Source of the DNA: Thermodesulfobium acidiphilum
GTDB taxonomy: Bacteria; Thermodesulfobiota; Thermodesulfobiia; Thermodesulfobiales; Thermodesulfobiaceae
NCBI RefSeq assembly: GCF_003057965.1
Contig: NZ_CP020921.1
Coordinates: forward strand, 112,100-176,099
DNA length: 64,000 nt
Direction of reading: 5' to 3'
The translations under genes were made by a program, and so were the position numbers. Under the pieces are notes generated by a model. It had not been told where the DNA came from and did not search any database. It worked only from the letters and a program-made list of their open reading frames with translations. Position 1 is the stretch's first letter. The number at the start of each line of letters is the position of its first letter. Positions 45,201 to 52,589 of this stretch are shown piece after piece.

Positions 45201-45627
45201 TGGCATAGTAATTTCTAAGAACAGGGTCTTTTATGCCATGAACCTTTCAAATGCAGATGAAGAAGGACTTACGAAAAGAGGTTCTGTTACGAGCAATTTT
45301 ATTTCCCCTATTATAGAGATATTTGCCATAAAAAGGCATTTGTTTTTAGAATTAGGATCAATTTCAGATACGCCTTTTTCTCAGCTTGAACTCTCTCTAA
45401 AGGCTCTTGAAATGGGAAAGAGAACTGTAGTGTTGCCCTATTTTACGGCTATGTTTGAAGAACCTATTACATCTAATAATAAATTTGAGTCTTCTAAGAA
45501 AAAGACATCTTTAGTAAGTAAGGAACTTTCAAGAATTCTTACAAGGTATAAAAAATTTATTATTAGCGATGCTGACTTATATTTTAATCCAATGCTTAAC
45601 TATTCATTTAGCGACTTCGAGTATTAA
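42298..45627 (+). CDS. Very large multidomain glycosyltransferase next to flagellin
   Basis: The 1109-residue protein has at least three parts. Residues 1-345 form a GT-B-like glycosyltransferase (SDHTGCPYYRMKLPSKF at the start, ICWFGSSSHVGD and RSPLKYYEYGCSNLAGV near its donor site). Residues about 365-660 resemble a GT-A-like half. The C-terminal ~430 residues form another GT-A-like part ending with NPMLNYSFSDF, similar to the YNPNL-type closing motif of family 2 enzymes. There are no membrane helices. Its 3' end overlaps the flagellin promoter, and the position just upstream of flagellin suggests O-glycosylation of flagellin. Exact sugars are unknown. An AAAAGGAGCAGG ribosome site is present. 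Confidence 0.72.
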   Translation: MIKILGVVSDHTGCPYYRMKLPSKFVERYFSKSVEFNITDEMNEKLMREHDFIIVQKTPYPERLEEFRYIKKLRKKLMLEFDDFYHDVPSFNPSRNYWLNRYKYYRKRPLDFFEDMLGEVDKVIVSTKFLKNFYEKFNKNIVINPNNLDPDIFLKVKPARQTGIDNINICWFGSSSHVGDFDIVGEVLKEIVLKYDNVYIHIGGDLQTFLNLKVDETRKIFHHWLPFDVYPFQYSNFQIAVAPILDLPFNRARSPLKYYEYGCSNLAGVYDRLDPYELEVEDGRCGILVKGEKEWFDAICKLIEDEELRYSIANNAREDVLKNHIWSEEKAKFYLTDVIGIDEEDILHPKKVFQKAECSVKKEGIFSIFYFFYPVDEALIENEIKILEEFTKDFNAELNILRMPERIQNAYSFIEKNIKGEHFAIVTPIFLPYESDFNVFKNLIEELEENDLDIISPTLVDMTGKILSCGIAFKEMDVLKGPVAPGYFLVESSLSFPDEKIQIMSALPFKFLVGRKSFIDKVKDMETANYENNEYAFIESLLKARKVLWAGVSKRCKVTYAFSEKISEQLHAYRIGLERDDQKKLFSRVEILPDFYIHTKWYAPNEWDIRIYKYGLTNKDRVLEMSSFERGKSILSPYFRNDLESDFLSVCVLKEEGFNLEELYKTLRWQQFPAFQVVEFADSKSFLERILSMKERYFVITHKDARLHPWFMSYVYGIAKECSPQLITTDYILDNEPICTPDLSVEFLESYNYVGKTFVVEKELLIDVLRERISDMPDLDVLLEELLEFDSQRIENGITKKLEKIYPDFYYDILLRISEKNPKTFRIPMHLIRTSESKDSNAERIALENHLERIGFEYERIEENYGCFRIYPKIAEVPIEVFVVGENVHEDVLDSISKDFKVTRVSNFRQLFNAAKESNSENVLVIKDSLRYIDNDVILGLNSYLSKKDVGITSLKALYSQNKLVIGTGIVISKNRVFYAMNLSNADEEGLTKRGSVTSNFISPIIEIFAIKRHLFLELGSISDTPFSQLELSLKALEMGKRTVVLPYFTAMFEEPITSNNKFESSKKKTSLVSKELSRILTRYKKFIISDADLYFNPMLNYSFSDFEY

Positions 45628-45650
45628 ATTTTTGTAAAAATTTTCCGATA
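45625..45650 (+). promoter_or_regulatory. Sigma28 (FliA/SigD) promoter of flagellin
   Basis: TAAA (45625-45628), 16 nt, then CCGATA (45645-45650), close to the sigma28 consensus TAAA-N15-(G)CCGATAT. The TAAA includes the stop codon of the upstream glycosyltransferase gene. Confidence 0.75.
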
Positions 45651-45655
45651 CTATG

Positions 45656-45760
45656 TTTAGATGAAAAATATCTATTAAGGAGGTGAAGGAAGGGGATAAT
45701 TTGAGGTAAGTTTTTGATCCATCCAGGGAAGAAAATTTTAAAAACATGGAGGTTTAAGAG
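45656..45760 (+). promoter_or_regulatory. Flagellin mRNA leader with remote Shine-Dalgarno and GGA motifs
   Basis: The ~105-nt leader has a perfect AAGGAGGTGA (45677-45686) about 75 nt from the ATG, followed by an 8-codon GTG mini-frame ending TAA. Further GGA motifs follow (AGGAAGGGGA, CAGGGAAG) and a GGA lies inside the true ribosome site TGGAGG. Multiple GGA sites are the binding pattern of CsrA, encoded at 51699. Confidence 0.5.
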
Positions 45761-47404
45761 ATGGCTCTTTACATTAACACAAATGTGTCTGCTATGCAGG
45801 CAAACTACAATCTCTCTCAGACAAGTAACGCAATGAGTTCAAGTCTTGAGAAGTTATCTACGGGTCTTAGAATTAACAGTGCTGCAGATGACCCGGCAGG
45901 TCTTACAATTTCAAACACGCTTCAGGCACAAATTAAAGGCCTGGGACAGGCAATTCAGAATTCAAATGATGGCATAAATATGATTCAAACTGCTGCAGGA
46001 GCCCTTACTGAGGTTACAAACCTTATTCAGTCGATGAGAACTCTTGCAGTGAGTGCATCGAACACGGCTGTGAATGATACAGCCTCGAGACAGGCCGATC
46101 AGTACCAGATTAACTCTGCTATTTCATCTCTAAAGAATATTGCAGCTACCACTGCATTTGGAAACGTAAAGCTCTTAAATGGTAACTTTGGTTATAACAC
46201 CCAGATAACGACGCCAAACGATATAAGTGGCATGGGTGTAGCGGCGAGTGCAACAAATCTTAATTACCTTGGCAACATTTCAATGCAGATTAAACAGCAA
46301 GCTACTCAGGCATATATGACAGGTGCATTTCTTGGCACTTCGGCTTCGGGTGCGGGTGGAACAATTGCATTTTCTATTAATACCCTGGATTCTGCAGGAA
46401 ACATTATAAATACTCAAGCTATTACTGCTACTATAGCTAGTGGTGTTTCAGGTTCTGCTGCTCTAACTAATATTGTAAATGCAATAAACCAGTTTAGTGG
46501 AACCACTCAGGTTTTTGCTGCTTTAAATACAGCAGCAGCTTCTGGTGAGGTTGATCTTGGAAGTGTACAGTATGGTTCGAAGTTTAGCTTTTCGATTTCA
46601 CCTGTAACTGTTAGTTCTGGAGCATCCGGTGTTGTATCAGGACAATTGTCTGGAGCAACGGCTACTGGAGGGCAGGATTTGGTTGTGCAGGTTGGTATAG
46701 GTACAGCTGCTTCTGCAGGTGATACGCTCACTGCTAACTACATTGCAGGAAATAGCAGCGGAACGTCCGGTCAATTTGTTATAGCAGATACTGCGTCAAC
46801 TAATAAGTATGTGGGCTTTTATGCCAATTTAACATTGACTAGCGGTTCAGGTGGGAGTGGAACAGTTACTACTGGCAATTCGGCTTTATCTGCTTCTTTT
46901 GAAGCTACTGCCAATCCAAATTGGACTACTGCTGTTGGCATGCTTAATACAGGATCACAGGTTAACGTAGGCGTTCTTGCAAAGAATAGTGCTACCTTCC
47001 AGATAGGCGCAAATGCAGGACAGCTTGTGAGTATGGTAATTAATAACCTTACTCCAGATGCGCTTGGATTTAGCGCAGGACTTGGAGAGAGCGTTTCCCA
47101 GATAAACGTCCAGACTCTATCTGGCGCACAAAATGCAATACAGGTCTTAGATGCTGCAAATACTGAAGTATCAGTTATTGCGTCCAGTCTCGGTGCCTTC
47201 CAGACAAATACCCTTCAGTCGAACGTCAATTCTCTTTCTATAGCACAAACTAATCTGTCTGCATCCAATGCTGCAATTCAGGATACTAATATGGCTGCTG
47301 AGATGACCAACTTTACAAGACTTCAGATTTTGATGAAATCGGGCATTGCAATGCTTTCGCAAGCAAACCAGATTCCATCTGCTTTACTTACGCTTTTGCA
47401 ATAA
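45761..47404 (+). CDS. fliC: Flagellin
   Basis: This is the filament subunit, 547 residues. The D0/D1 N-terminus (YINTNVSAMQANYNLSQ, SSLEKLSTGLRINSAADDPAG) and C-terminus (SNAAIQDTNMAAEMTNFTRLQILMKSGIAMLSQANQ) are canonical. About 230 residues in the middle (roughly 190-420) form a Ser/Thr/Gly/Ala-rich variable domain, a good substrate for O-glycosylation by the adjacent glycosyltransferases. It is secreted without a cleaved signal through the flagellar type III system. Transcription is from a sigma28 promoter and a GC-rich terminator follows, so it is monocistronic. Confidence 0.97.
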   Translation: MALYINTNVSAMQANYNLSQTSNAMSSSLEKLSTGLRINSAADDPAGLTISNTLQAQIKGLGQAIQNSNDGINMIQTAAGALTEVTNLIQSMRTLAVSASNTAVNDTASRQADQYQINSAISSLKNIAATTAFGNVKLLNGNFGYNTQITTPNDISGMGVAASATNLNYLGNISMQIKQQATQAYMTGAFLGTSASGAGGTIAFSINTLDSAGNIINTQAITATIASGVSGSAALTNIVNAINQFSGTTQVFAALNTAAASGEVDLGSVQYGSKFSFSISPVTVSSGASGVVSGQLSGATATGGQDLVVQVGIGTAASAGDTLTANYIAGNSSGTSGQFVIADTASTNKYVGFYANLTLTSGSGGSGTVTTGNSALSASFEATANPNWTTAVGMLNTGSQVNVGVLAKNSATFQIGANAGQLVSMVINNLTPDALGFSAGLGESVSQINVQTLSGAQNAIQVLDAANTEVSVIASSLGAFQTNTLQSNVNSLSIAQTNLSASNAAIQDTNMAAEMTNFTRLQILMKSGIAMLSQANQIPSALLTLLQ

Positions 47405-47410
47405 TAGTTT

Positions 47411-47445
47411 GCCCGGGGAATTCCCCCGGGCATTTGTTGTTTTTT
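47411..47445 (+). terminator. Rho-independent terminator of flagellin
   Basis: GCCCGGGG (47411-47418) pairs with CCCCGGGC (47424-47431) over a 5-nt loop, followed by a T-rich tract. Confidence 0.92.
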
Positions 47446-47497
47446 ATGTTCTGTCTAAAGAATATAAATAACAACAAAATTTATAAGGAGGCAAAAA

Positions 47498-47902
47498 GTG
47501 GATGCTAGTAGCAAAAATCAATTAAACAAAGCTGTTCAGATACAGCCAGAATTGATGGCTATTCAGCAGTCACAGGTGGTAGCCAATAAAGTGGAAAACA
47601 ATACTATAAGCAATAAGATAGAAGCTATACCAATAGATCAAAAGCCAGGCTCAGATAATAATAGCGAAATAAGTCTTAAAAACCTTAAAAGTATAGCAAA
47701 GAGCCTGAACAATATAGCCAAAAATCTTGACATAAAGAGTAAGTTTGAGGTGTATGAAAAGATGAAAGGAGTTTATTATATTAAAGTTTACAATGCACAA
47801 ACGAATGAAACCATAAGCGAATTTCCTCCTAAGAAATATCTTGATATGATATTTAGTTTTATAAACGGATCAGGAAATTTATTAATAGATAAGAAGGTGT
47901 GA
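47498..47902 (+). CDS. flaG: FlaG family flagellar protein
   Basis: The 134-residue protein has a disordered Asn/Gln-rich first half and a C-terminal FlaG domain: LKFEVYEKM-like helix-strand, GVYYIKVYNAQTNETISEFPPKKYLDMI. FlaG proteins limit filament length or affect filament assembly. The start is GTG 47498 with AAGGAGG upstream. It lies between flagellin and fliD, its usual place, 4 nt before fliD. Confidence 0.88.
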   Translation: MDASSKNQLNKAVQIQPELMAIQQSQVVANKVENNTISNKIEAIPIDQKPGSDNNSEISLKNLKSIAKSLNNIAKNLDIKSKFEVYEKMKGVYYIKVYNAQTNETISEFPPKKYLDMIFSFINGSGNLLIDKKV

Positions 47903-47906
47903 GAAG

Positions 47907-49694
47907 ATGTCCAGTGTAAATCCAACCTCGTCATCAAATACAAGTTCTCTTTTGAATAACGTGAGTTTAGGGAGCGCATCAATTGTCGGTTTGGCATCTG
48001 GAATTGATACTACGGCTCTTGTTAATGCTATGACCCAGCAAGATGAGGGAACGCTAAATCAACTTCAATCAGAACAAGCTACTCTGCAGGCAAAGATATC
48101 TGCCTGGAATAACTTGCAAAGCCTTTTTACAAAACTTCAAAGCGATGCTACTTCTCTTGCAAACCAAAACAACGTTTTGTCTGCTACTGCTATCAGTTCA
48201 AATACAAGCGTTCTTACAGCAACTTCATCAGGCGCAACTCAACCTGGTTCATATGCTTTGAACGTTACTCAACTTGCAACTGCACAAAGCTCAAGGTCTC
48301 AAAGCTTTTCATCGGCAAGCGCTACAATTGGACAGGGCACTTTTACTATTACCCCCAATAATGGTTCTACCCCTCTTACGATAAATATTACTTCTTCTAA
48401 TGATACACTTCAAGGACTGGCTGACGCAATAAACAGCGCTTCTGGTTCTCCTGTTACTGCAAACATTATTAGTAATTCTAATGGTACTTTTTTGATTTTG
48501 ACCTCCAATAAAACAGGTGTGGCAAATGGCTTTACTGTAACCGACAATGTAACCAATGGCGGAACTGTGGTTAGTTTTTCTGGAGCAACAAGTTCTACTG
48601 ATTATACTCAAGGCATTACGCTTACCGCTGCTCAGGATGCACAGGTTCAACTAGGGACTACCAATCCAATTACAATTAATAGCAGCTCTAATACGATCAC
48701 TACAATAGTGCCAGGTCTTTCTATAAATCTGGTGGGAGTAGGACAGGCTACCCTTAACGTTAGTTACAACGATTCCAATGCGAAAACTCTGATAAATAAT
48801 TTTATTACTGATTATAACAACATAATAGCCTTTAGGAATCAATATGCTTCGTATAATTCTACAACCAAGCAAGCAGGGGTTTTGTTCTCAGATCCAAGTT
48901 TCAATAATTTTATGAATCAATTAACACAAGCTATCTCTTCTGCCGCCAAAGGTAACATCTCCCAGGGAAGTCCTGCCTCAATTGCTGATCTTGGGATTAC
49001 AATATCTACTGATCCTTCTACTATGGGACAGCTTAGTTTTAACTCTTCTACCTTTGATAGCGCTTATAATTCTAACCCTCAGGCGGTAGCAAACGCGATG
49101 ATAGGACTGGGCACTACAAATAATCCAAATGCTACTGTGATAGGTTTTTCTTCTCAGACACAAGGCGGTGTCTATACAATAAATGTTACTGGTTGGGATC
49201 CTAATGGCAATGCTATTGCTACTATTAATGGCCAGAGCGTGACAGGACAGGGCAATATAATAAACGGCTTAAGCTCTACTCCTGCAGATGGTCTTGGAAT
49301 AAGCGTCACTCCTGGTTTTACAGGAAGTTTTCAGGTTACTATGAACAAGGGAATATTCCAGCAGGTTCTGGATGCTCTAACTCCCATTACTCAGCCCTTT
49401 GGTCAATTGTCTACTGTAATTACCAACCTTAACAATACTAACAGTGCACTTCAAAATCAGATAAATCAACAAACGGCTTTTATTCAGCAAAGAAGAAACT
49501 TATATTTAAAACAATTTGCTCAAATGGAGGCTACGCTTGCGAGTCTTGATTTACAAAACATGTGGTTAGGATATCAGACAGCTTCTCTTTCAGGATCAAG
49601 CGCATTGTCAGGGTCTTTGTCTTCTGCTGGTGGCTTGAGTTCTGTTACGGGATCTGGTTCGGCTTCAGGGTCCTCTACAAGTTCTTCAGGTTAA
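47907..49694 (+). CDS. fliD: Flagellar hook-associated protein 2 (filament cap)
   Basis: FliD caps the growing filament and helps flagellin subunits fold in. The 595-residue protein has the N-terminal FliD_N region (GLASGIDTTALVNAMTQQD, LQAKISAWNNLQ), a Ser/Thr-rich central part with the FliD_C region and a C-terminal coiled coil (TNSALQNQINQQTAFIQQRRNLYLKQF, MEATLASL). An extra Ser/Gly-rich tail of about 35 residues follows WLGYQTASL. It is exported by the flagellar system. The fliS chaperone gene follows. Confidence 0.94.
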   Translation: MSSVNPTSSSNTSSLLNNVSLGSASIVGLASGIDTTALVNAMTQQDEGTLNQLQSEQATLQAKISAWNNLQSLFTKLQSDATSLANQNNVLSATAISSNTSVLTATSSGATQPGSYALNVTQLATAQSSRSQSFSSASATIGQGTFTITPNNGSTPLTINITSSNDTLQGLADAINSASGSPVTANIISNSNGTFLILTSNKTGVANGFTVTDNVTNGGTVVSFSGATSSTDYTQGITLTAAQDAQVQLGTTNPITINSSSNTITTIVPGLSINLVGVGQATLNVSYNDSNAKTLINNFITDYNNIIAFRNQYASYNSTTKQAGVLFSDPSFNNFMNQLTQAISSAAKGNISQGSPASIADLGITISTDPSTMGQLSFNSSTFDSAYNSNPQAVANAMIGLGTTNNPNATVIGFSSQTQGGVYTINVTGWDPNGNAIATINGQSVTGQGNIINGLSSTPADGLGISVTPGFTGSFQVTMNKGIFQQVLDALTPITQPFGQLSTVITNLNNTNSALQNQINQQTAFIQQRRNLYLKQFAQMEATLASLDLQNMWLGYQTASLSGSSALSGSLSSAGGLSSVTGSGSASGSSTSSSG

Positions 49695-49744
49695 TAACCT
49701 TAAGTTAAATTATAATCTAGTTATTTTGGTAAAGGAGGAAAAAG

Positions 49745-50131
49745 ATGACGCCTTATGGCTCGCAGGTATATAAAACAAATGAATTAGAAACGTCTCCACC
49801 CTGGAAGATTTTGATAATGTCTTATGAAACTATTATAAAAAACCTGAAAATAGCCAAAGAAGCTATTAAAAAGAAGGATTTTTTTGTAAAGAGTAAAAGT
49901 ATATCCAAAGCTCAGATGATAATACTTACTCTGATTTCAATGCTCGATCAAAGTCAAGACAAAGAAATTGTAGGCTCTCTTACTTCCCTGTACTTTTATT
50001 ACACAAAAGAGCTAACAATAGCAAATGCTGAGAATTCTATTGAGAGGATAGACAACGTGATTGGCCTTATAGATACTCTAAAGAGTGGTTGGGAAGAGGC
50101 ATTTTCAAAGATGGGACTCTTGGTGAAGTGA
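49745..50131 (+). CDS. fliS: Flagellin export chaperone FliS
   Basis: The 128-residue cytosolic chaperone binds the flagellin C-terminus before export. The family start YKTNELETSPPWKILIMSYE (the YxxxxVxTASPxxLIxMLYDG pattern) and the four-helix pattern are clear. It has an AAAGGAGG ribosome site and overlaps the next small gene as GTGA. Position after fliD is standard. Confidence 0.93.
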   Translation: MTPYGSQVYKTNELETSPPWKILIMSYETIIKNLKIAKEAIKKKDFFVKSKSISKAQMIILTLISMLDQSQDKEIVGSLTSLYFYYTKELTIANAENSIERIDNVIGLIDTLKSGWEEAFSKMGLLVK

Positions 50132-50478
50132 GAGAAGAAGAACTTTTTAAGAAGTTCAGGGAACTTCTTATTAGAGAAAGAGAGTTGTTGAAAGAAAAAA
50201 GGCTTTCTGATATTGATGCTATTATAAAAGAAAAGAGTCTAATAATTAGAGAACTTGATGAGATAAAGGTTAAATTTGGTCAATTTAAGCCTGAATCGCT
50301 AAATATTTTGAATGAATTGAAAAGGATTCAAGGTGAAAATATCGAAATATTAAACAAAGAGATTGAAAGAGTAAAACAAGATCTTAAAGATTTGAGATTT
50401 GATGAGGACTCAAAGAGAGAATATTTGCAGTCAAATTTAGTTGAAGATAAGAAAAAGCTTTTAGATCAAAATACTTAG
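50128..50478 (+). CDS. FlgN/FliT-like flagellar chaperone
   Basis: The 116-residue, highly charged, all-helical protein (LLIRERELLKEKRLSDIDAIIKEKSLIIRELDEI) matches the general look of FlgN/FliT-type export chaperones, which carry hook-filament junction or cap proteins. Sequence identity in this family is low, so the call rests on helical pattern, size and position after fliS. The start is GTG 50128 overlapping the fliS stop; an earlier TTG (50089) would read inside fliS. Confidence 0.6.
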   Translation: MREEELFKKFRELLIRERELLKEKRLSDIDAIIKEKSLIIRELDEIKVKFGQFKPESLNILNELKRIQGENIEILNKEIERVKQDLKDLRFDEDSKREYLQSNLVEDKKKLLDQNT

Positions 50479-50507
50479 TTTAGATAATAAATATTGTTTT
50501 TCTTCTG

Positions 50508-50533
50508 GGTGGCCACCTTCCTTGTGATATAAT
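50508..50533 (+). promoter_or_regulatory. Promoter with perfect 10-bp palindrome before the HD-GYP gene
   Basis: GGTGGCCACC (50508-50517) is a perfect palindrome in the -35 position of an extended -10 promoter TGATATAAT (50525-50533). Downstream, CCCAA (50565-50569) can pair with TTGGG (50578-50582), covering part of the GGGAG ribosome site. Confidence 0.45.
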
Positions 50534-50593
50534 AGCAATTAAAGGCAAAGACTTACTTTTTTTGCCCAAAATTTTTGTTGGGAGTTCATTTCA

Positions 50594-51712
50594 ATGATAA
50601 GAACTAGAGTCGAAAATCTTAAGGAAGGTGACGTATTAGCCTACCCTGTAATTGATGAAGCAGGTCGTGTTCTTATCGGAGCAGGTATACCACTGAAGGC
50701 CATAGTCATAAAGCGCCTTAAGGAATTGGGTTTTAACTATGTTTATATTGAGGCGCCTGGCTTTGAGGACGTTGAGCGACTTGAAATGATATCCCAAAAT
50801 ACAGAACTTGAAATAATAAAGACGTCAAAAGATGTATTTGGCAAGATAAAAAGGACTCAAGAACTAGACCCCCAAAAGATTCAACACCTTGCTGTTACCG
50901 TGATAAATGAAATACTGAGCAAGAAGAACATTGCCATAGTAATAGATGACTTGATGGTGTCTTCTGATTATCTATTTAGGCACCTTGCTAGAACGATGCT
51001 TTTTTGCTCTATTTTGGGTATAAGCATGGGATATAGCGAAAATAAACTCAGAGATTTAGCAAAAGCAGCATTTTTACACGATATTGGATATGCATTTATA
51101 GACGAAAGCATTAGAAACAAGAAGGGGAAACTTACTCCTGAAGAAATAGAGATTATAAAACAGCATCCAAAGCTTGCCGATGTTATTCTTACAAAAAATA
51201 ATTTTTCTTCAACAGTTCGAAAAGCAGTTTTACAACACCACGAGAGATTTGATGGGAGCGGTTATCCGTTAGGGTTAAAAGGGGAAGAGATTTTTGAGCT
51301 TGCAAGGTTAATTGCTGTGATTGATGTCTTTGAAGCTATGACATCTGAAATGCCTTATAGAAAGGCTCTTTTCCCAAGCGAGGTATATGAATACGTTATG
51401 TCTCAGTCTGGTAGACTCTTTGACCCGGAAATTGTAAAGCTTTTTTCAAAAAAGATAATAATATATCCGACTGGCACGTCGGTAATTTTATCAAATAACC
51501 TTGTTGGAGTAGTGAAGTCAATAAATACGTCTTATCCTTTAAGGCCTGTTGTGAAGGTTTTTGCAAAGATGTCAGATGAAGGAACTGTAACTTATCTTGA
51601 AAGGGATATTGAGATTGACCTGCTCAAAACTTTGGATGTCGTTATAGTCGGATCTACTGATTTGTATGGGAACATTATAGATTACGAGAGAAATATTAGT
51701 GTTAGTTATTAG
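50594..51712 (+). CDS. HD-GYP domain protein (probable c-di-GMP phosphodiesterase)
   Basis: The 372-residue soluble protein has an N-terminal region of about 110 residues opening LKEGDVLAYPVIDEAGRVL, common before HD-GYP domains. The catalytic HD-GYP domain (about 120-300) has FLHDIGYAF, IIKQHPKLAD, HHERFDGSGYPLGLKGEEI and RLIAVIDVFEAMTS. A C-terminal domain of about 70 residues follows. It likely hydrolyses c-di-GMP and so favours motility. The csrA gene begins 14 nt inside its 3' end, tying second-messenger turnover to post-transcriptional control. Confidence 0.9.
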   Translation: MIRTRVENLKEGDVLAYPVIDEAGRVLIGAGIPLKAIVIKRLKELGFNYVYIEAPGFEDVERLEMISQNTELEIIKTSKDVFGKIKRTQELDPQKIQHLAVTVINEILSKKNIAIVIDDLMVSSDYLFRHLARTMLFCSILGISMGYSENKLRDLAKAAFLHDIGYAFIDESIRNKKGKLTPEEIEIIKQHPKLADVILTKNNFSSTVRKAVLQHHERFDGSGYPLGLKGEEIFELARLIAVIDVFEAMTSEMPYRKALFPSEVYEYVMSQSGRLFDPEIVKLFSKKIIIYPTGTSVILSNNLVGVVKSINTSYPLRPVVKVFAKMSDEGTVTYLERDIEIDLLKTLDVVIVGSTDLYGNIIDYERNISVSY

Positions 51713-51938
51713 CAGAAAACCAGGTCAAAGTTTTGTTATAAGCGATAATATTGTGATAACGATAATCTCTATTGAGAGAGATGTGGTAAAGGTTGGAATT
51801 GATGCTTCAAAAGATATTAGAGTTCTAAGAAGCGAGCTAGTTGACAGGATAAAGGATTCGATGAAAAATTCTGTTTTTAAAGAGAAAGATATGAATAGTC
51901 TGTTAAAAGTCTTAAAAGATGAAAATAAAAAACTCTAG
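51699..51938 (+). CDS. csrA: Carbon storage regulator CsrA
   Basis: This small dimeric RNA-binding protein blocks ribosome sites at GGA motifs. The 79-residue protein has MLVISRKPGQSFVISDNI (strand beta1, with R6-type binding residue) and VGIDASKDIRVLRSEL (beta4-beta5 with the second conserved Arg). The start is GTG 51699, inside the HD-GYP gene. A likely target is the flagellin leader. No fliW, the usual antagonist in Gram-positive-type systems, lies in the window. The end overlaps fliH by 20 nt. Confidence 0.94.
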   Translation: MLVISRKPGQSFVISDNIVITIISIERDVVKVGIDASKDIRVLRSELVDRIKDSMKNSVFKEKDMNSLLKVLKDENKKL

Positions 51939-52587
51939 GGTTTTAAAAAACGTATATTTGGGGAAAGAGTGTTTTGTTGTTCCTGTGAAACAGCAAACTG
52001 AATGTTCCGAGCCTGAAGCGTTGTCAAATAATATTGATAAAAAAGAAGAAACAGTGGATAAAGAAGATATAATAAATAAAGCAATGTCTGAAATCGAAAT
52101 GCTAAAAGAAAATGCTAGAAAGGATGGTTTCGAGTTAGGATATAAAGAGGGGATGAAAAAGGCGCAGGAAGAAATAGAGGCAAAAGAAAAGGAGTGGCTT
52201 CAGGTATTTAAAGAAAATATATTAAAGTTAGAAAAAGAAAATAAAGAATATCTTGATAGGGTTGAGAAGAGACTCGAAGAGGAAGCCTTTAATATAGTAG
52301 TGAAGTCAGTGAGCCAGATTTTGCACTCTAATTTACTGAAAGACGTAGAAATACTAAAAGAGCGAATAAGAGCTTTTCTAAGGGAAATTCCTCCTAGTGT
52401 TGAGATAAAGATAAAGGTTTCAAAAGATGACGCAGAAAGATTTTATGGTTTTGAATTGCCAGTAGAAGTTGATCCGGTTTTAAAGAGTGGGGATTTTATG
52501 ATAAAAACAGATTTAGGCTTTCTTGACGGGAGAATAAAATCTTTGGAAGATGATTTTATAAAAGAATTAAAGAGGATCTTTGAGTAG
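51919..52587 (+). CDS. fliH: Flagellar assembly protein FliH
   Basis: FliH is the stator-like regulator of the FliI export ATPase. The 222-residue protein has a disordered acidic head, a long coiled coil (about 50-125, with GFELGYKEGMKKAQEEIEAK resembling the family's small-residue repeat) and a C-terminal domain (FNIVVKSVSQIL ... VEVDPVLKSGDFMIKTDLGFLDG) that matches FliH/HrpE/YscL proteins. It lies immediately before fliI, 2 nt apart. The start ATG overlaps csrA and has only a weak ribosome site. Confidence 0.88.
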   Translation: MKIKNSRVLKNVYLGKECFVVPVKQQTECSEPEALSNNIDKKEETVDKEDIINKAMSEIEMLKENARKDGFELGYKEGMKKAQEEIEAKEKEWLQVFKENILKLEKENKEYLDRVEKRLEEEAFNIVVKSVSQILHSNLLKDVEILKERIRAFLREIPPSVEIKIKVSKDDAERFYGFELPVEVDPVLKSGDFMIKTDLGFLDGRIKSLEDDFIKELKRIFE

Positions 52588-52589
52588 AT

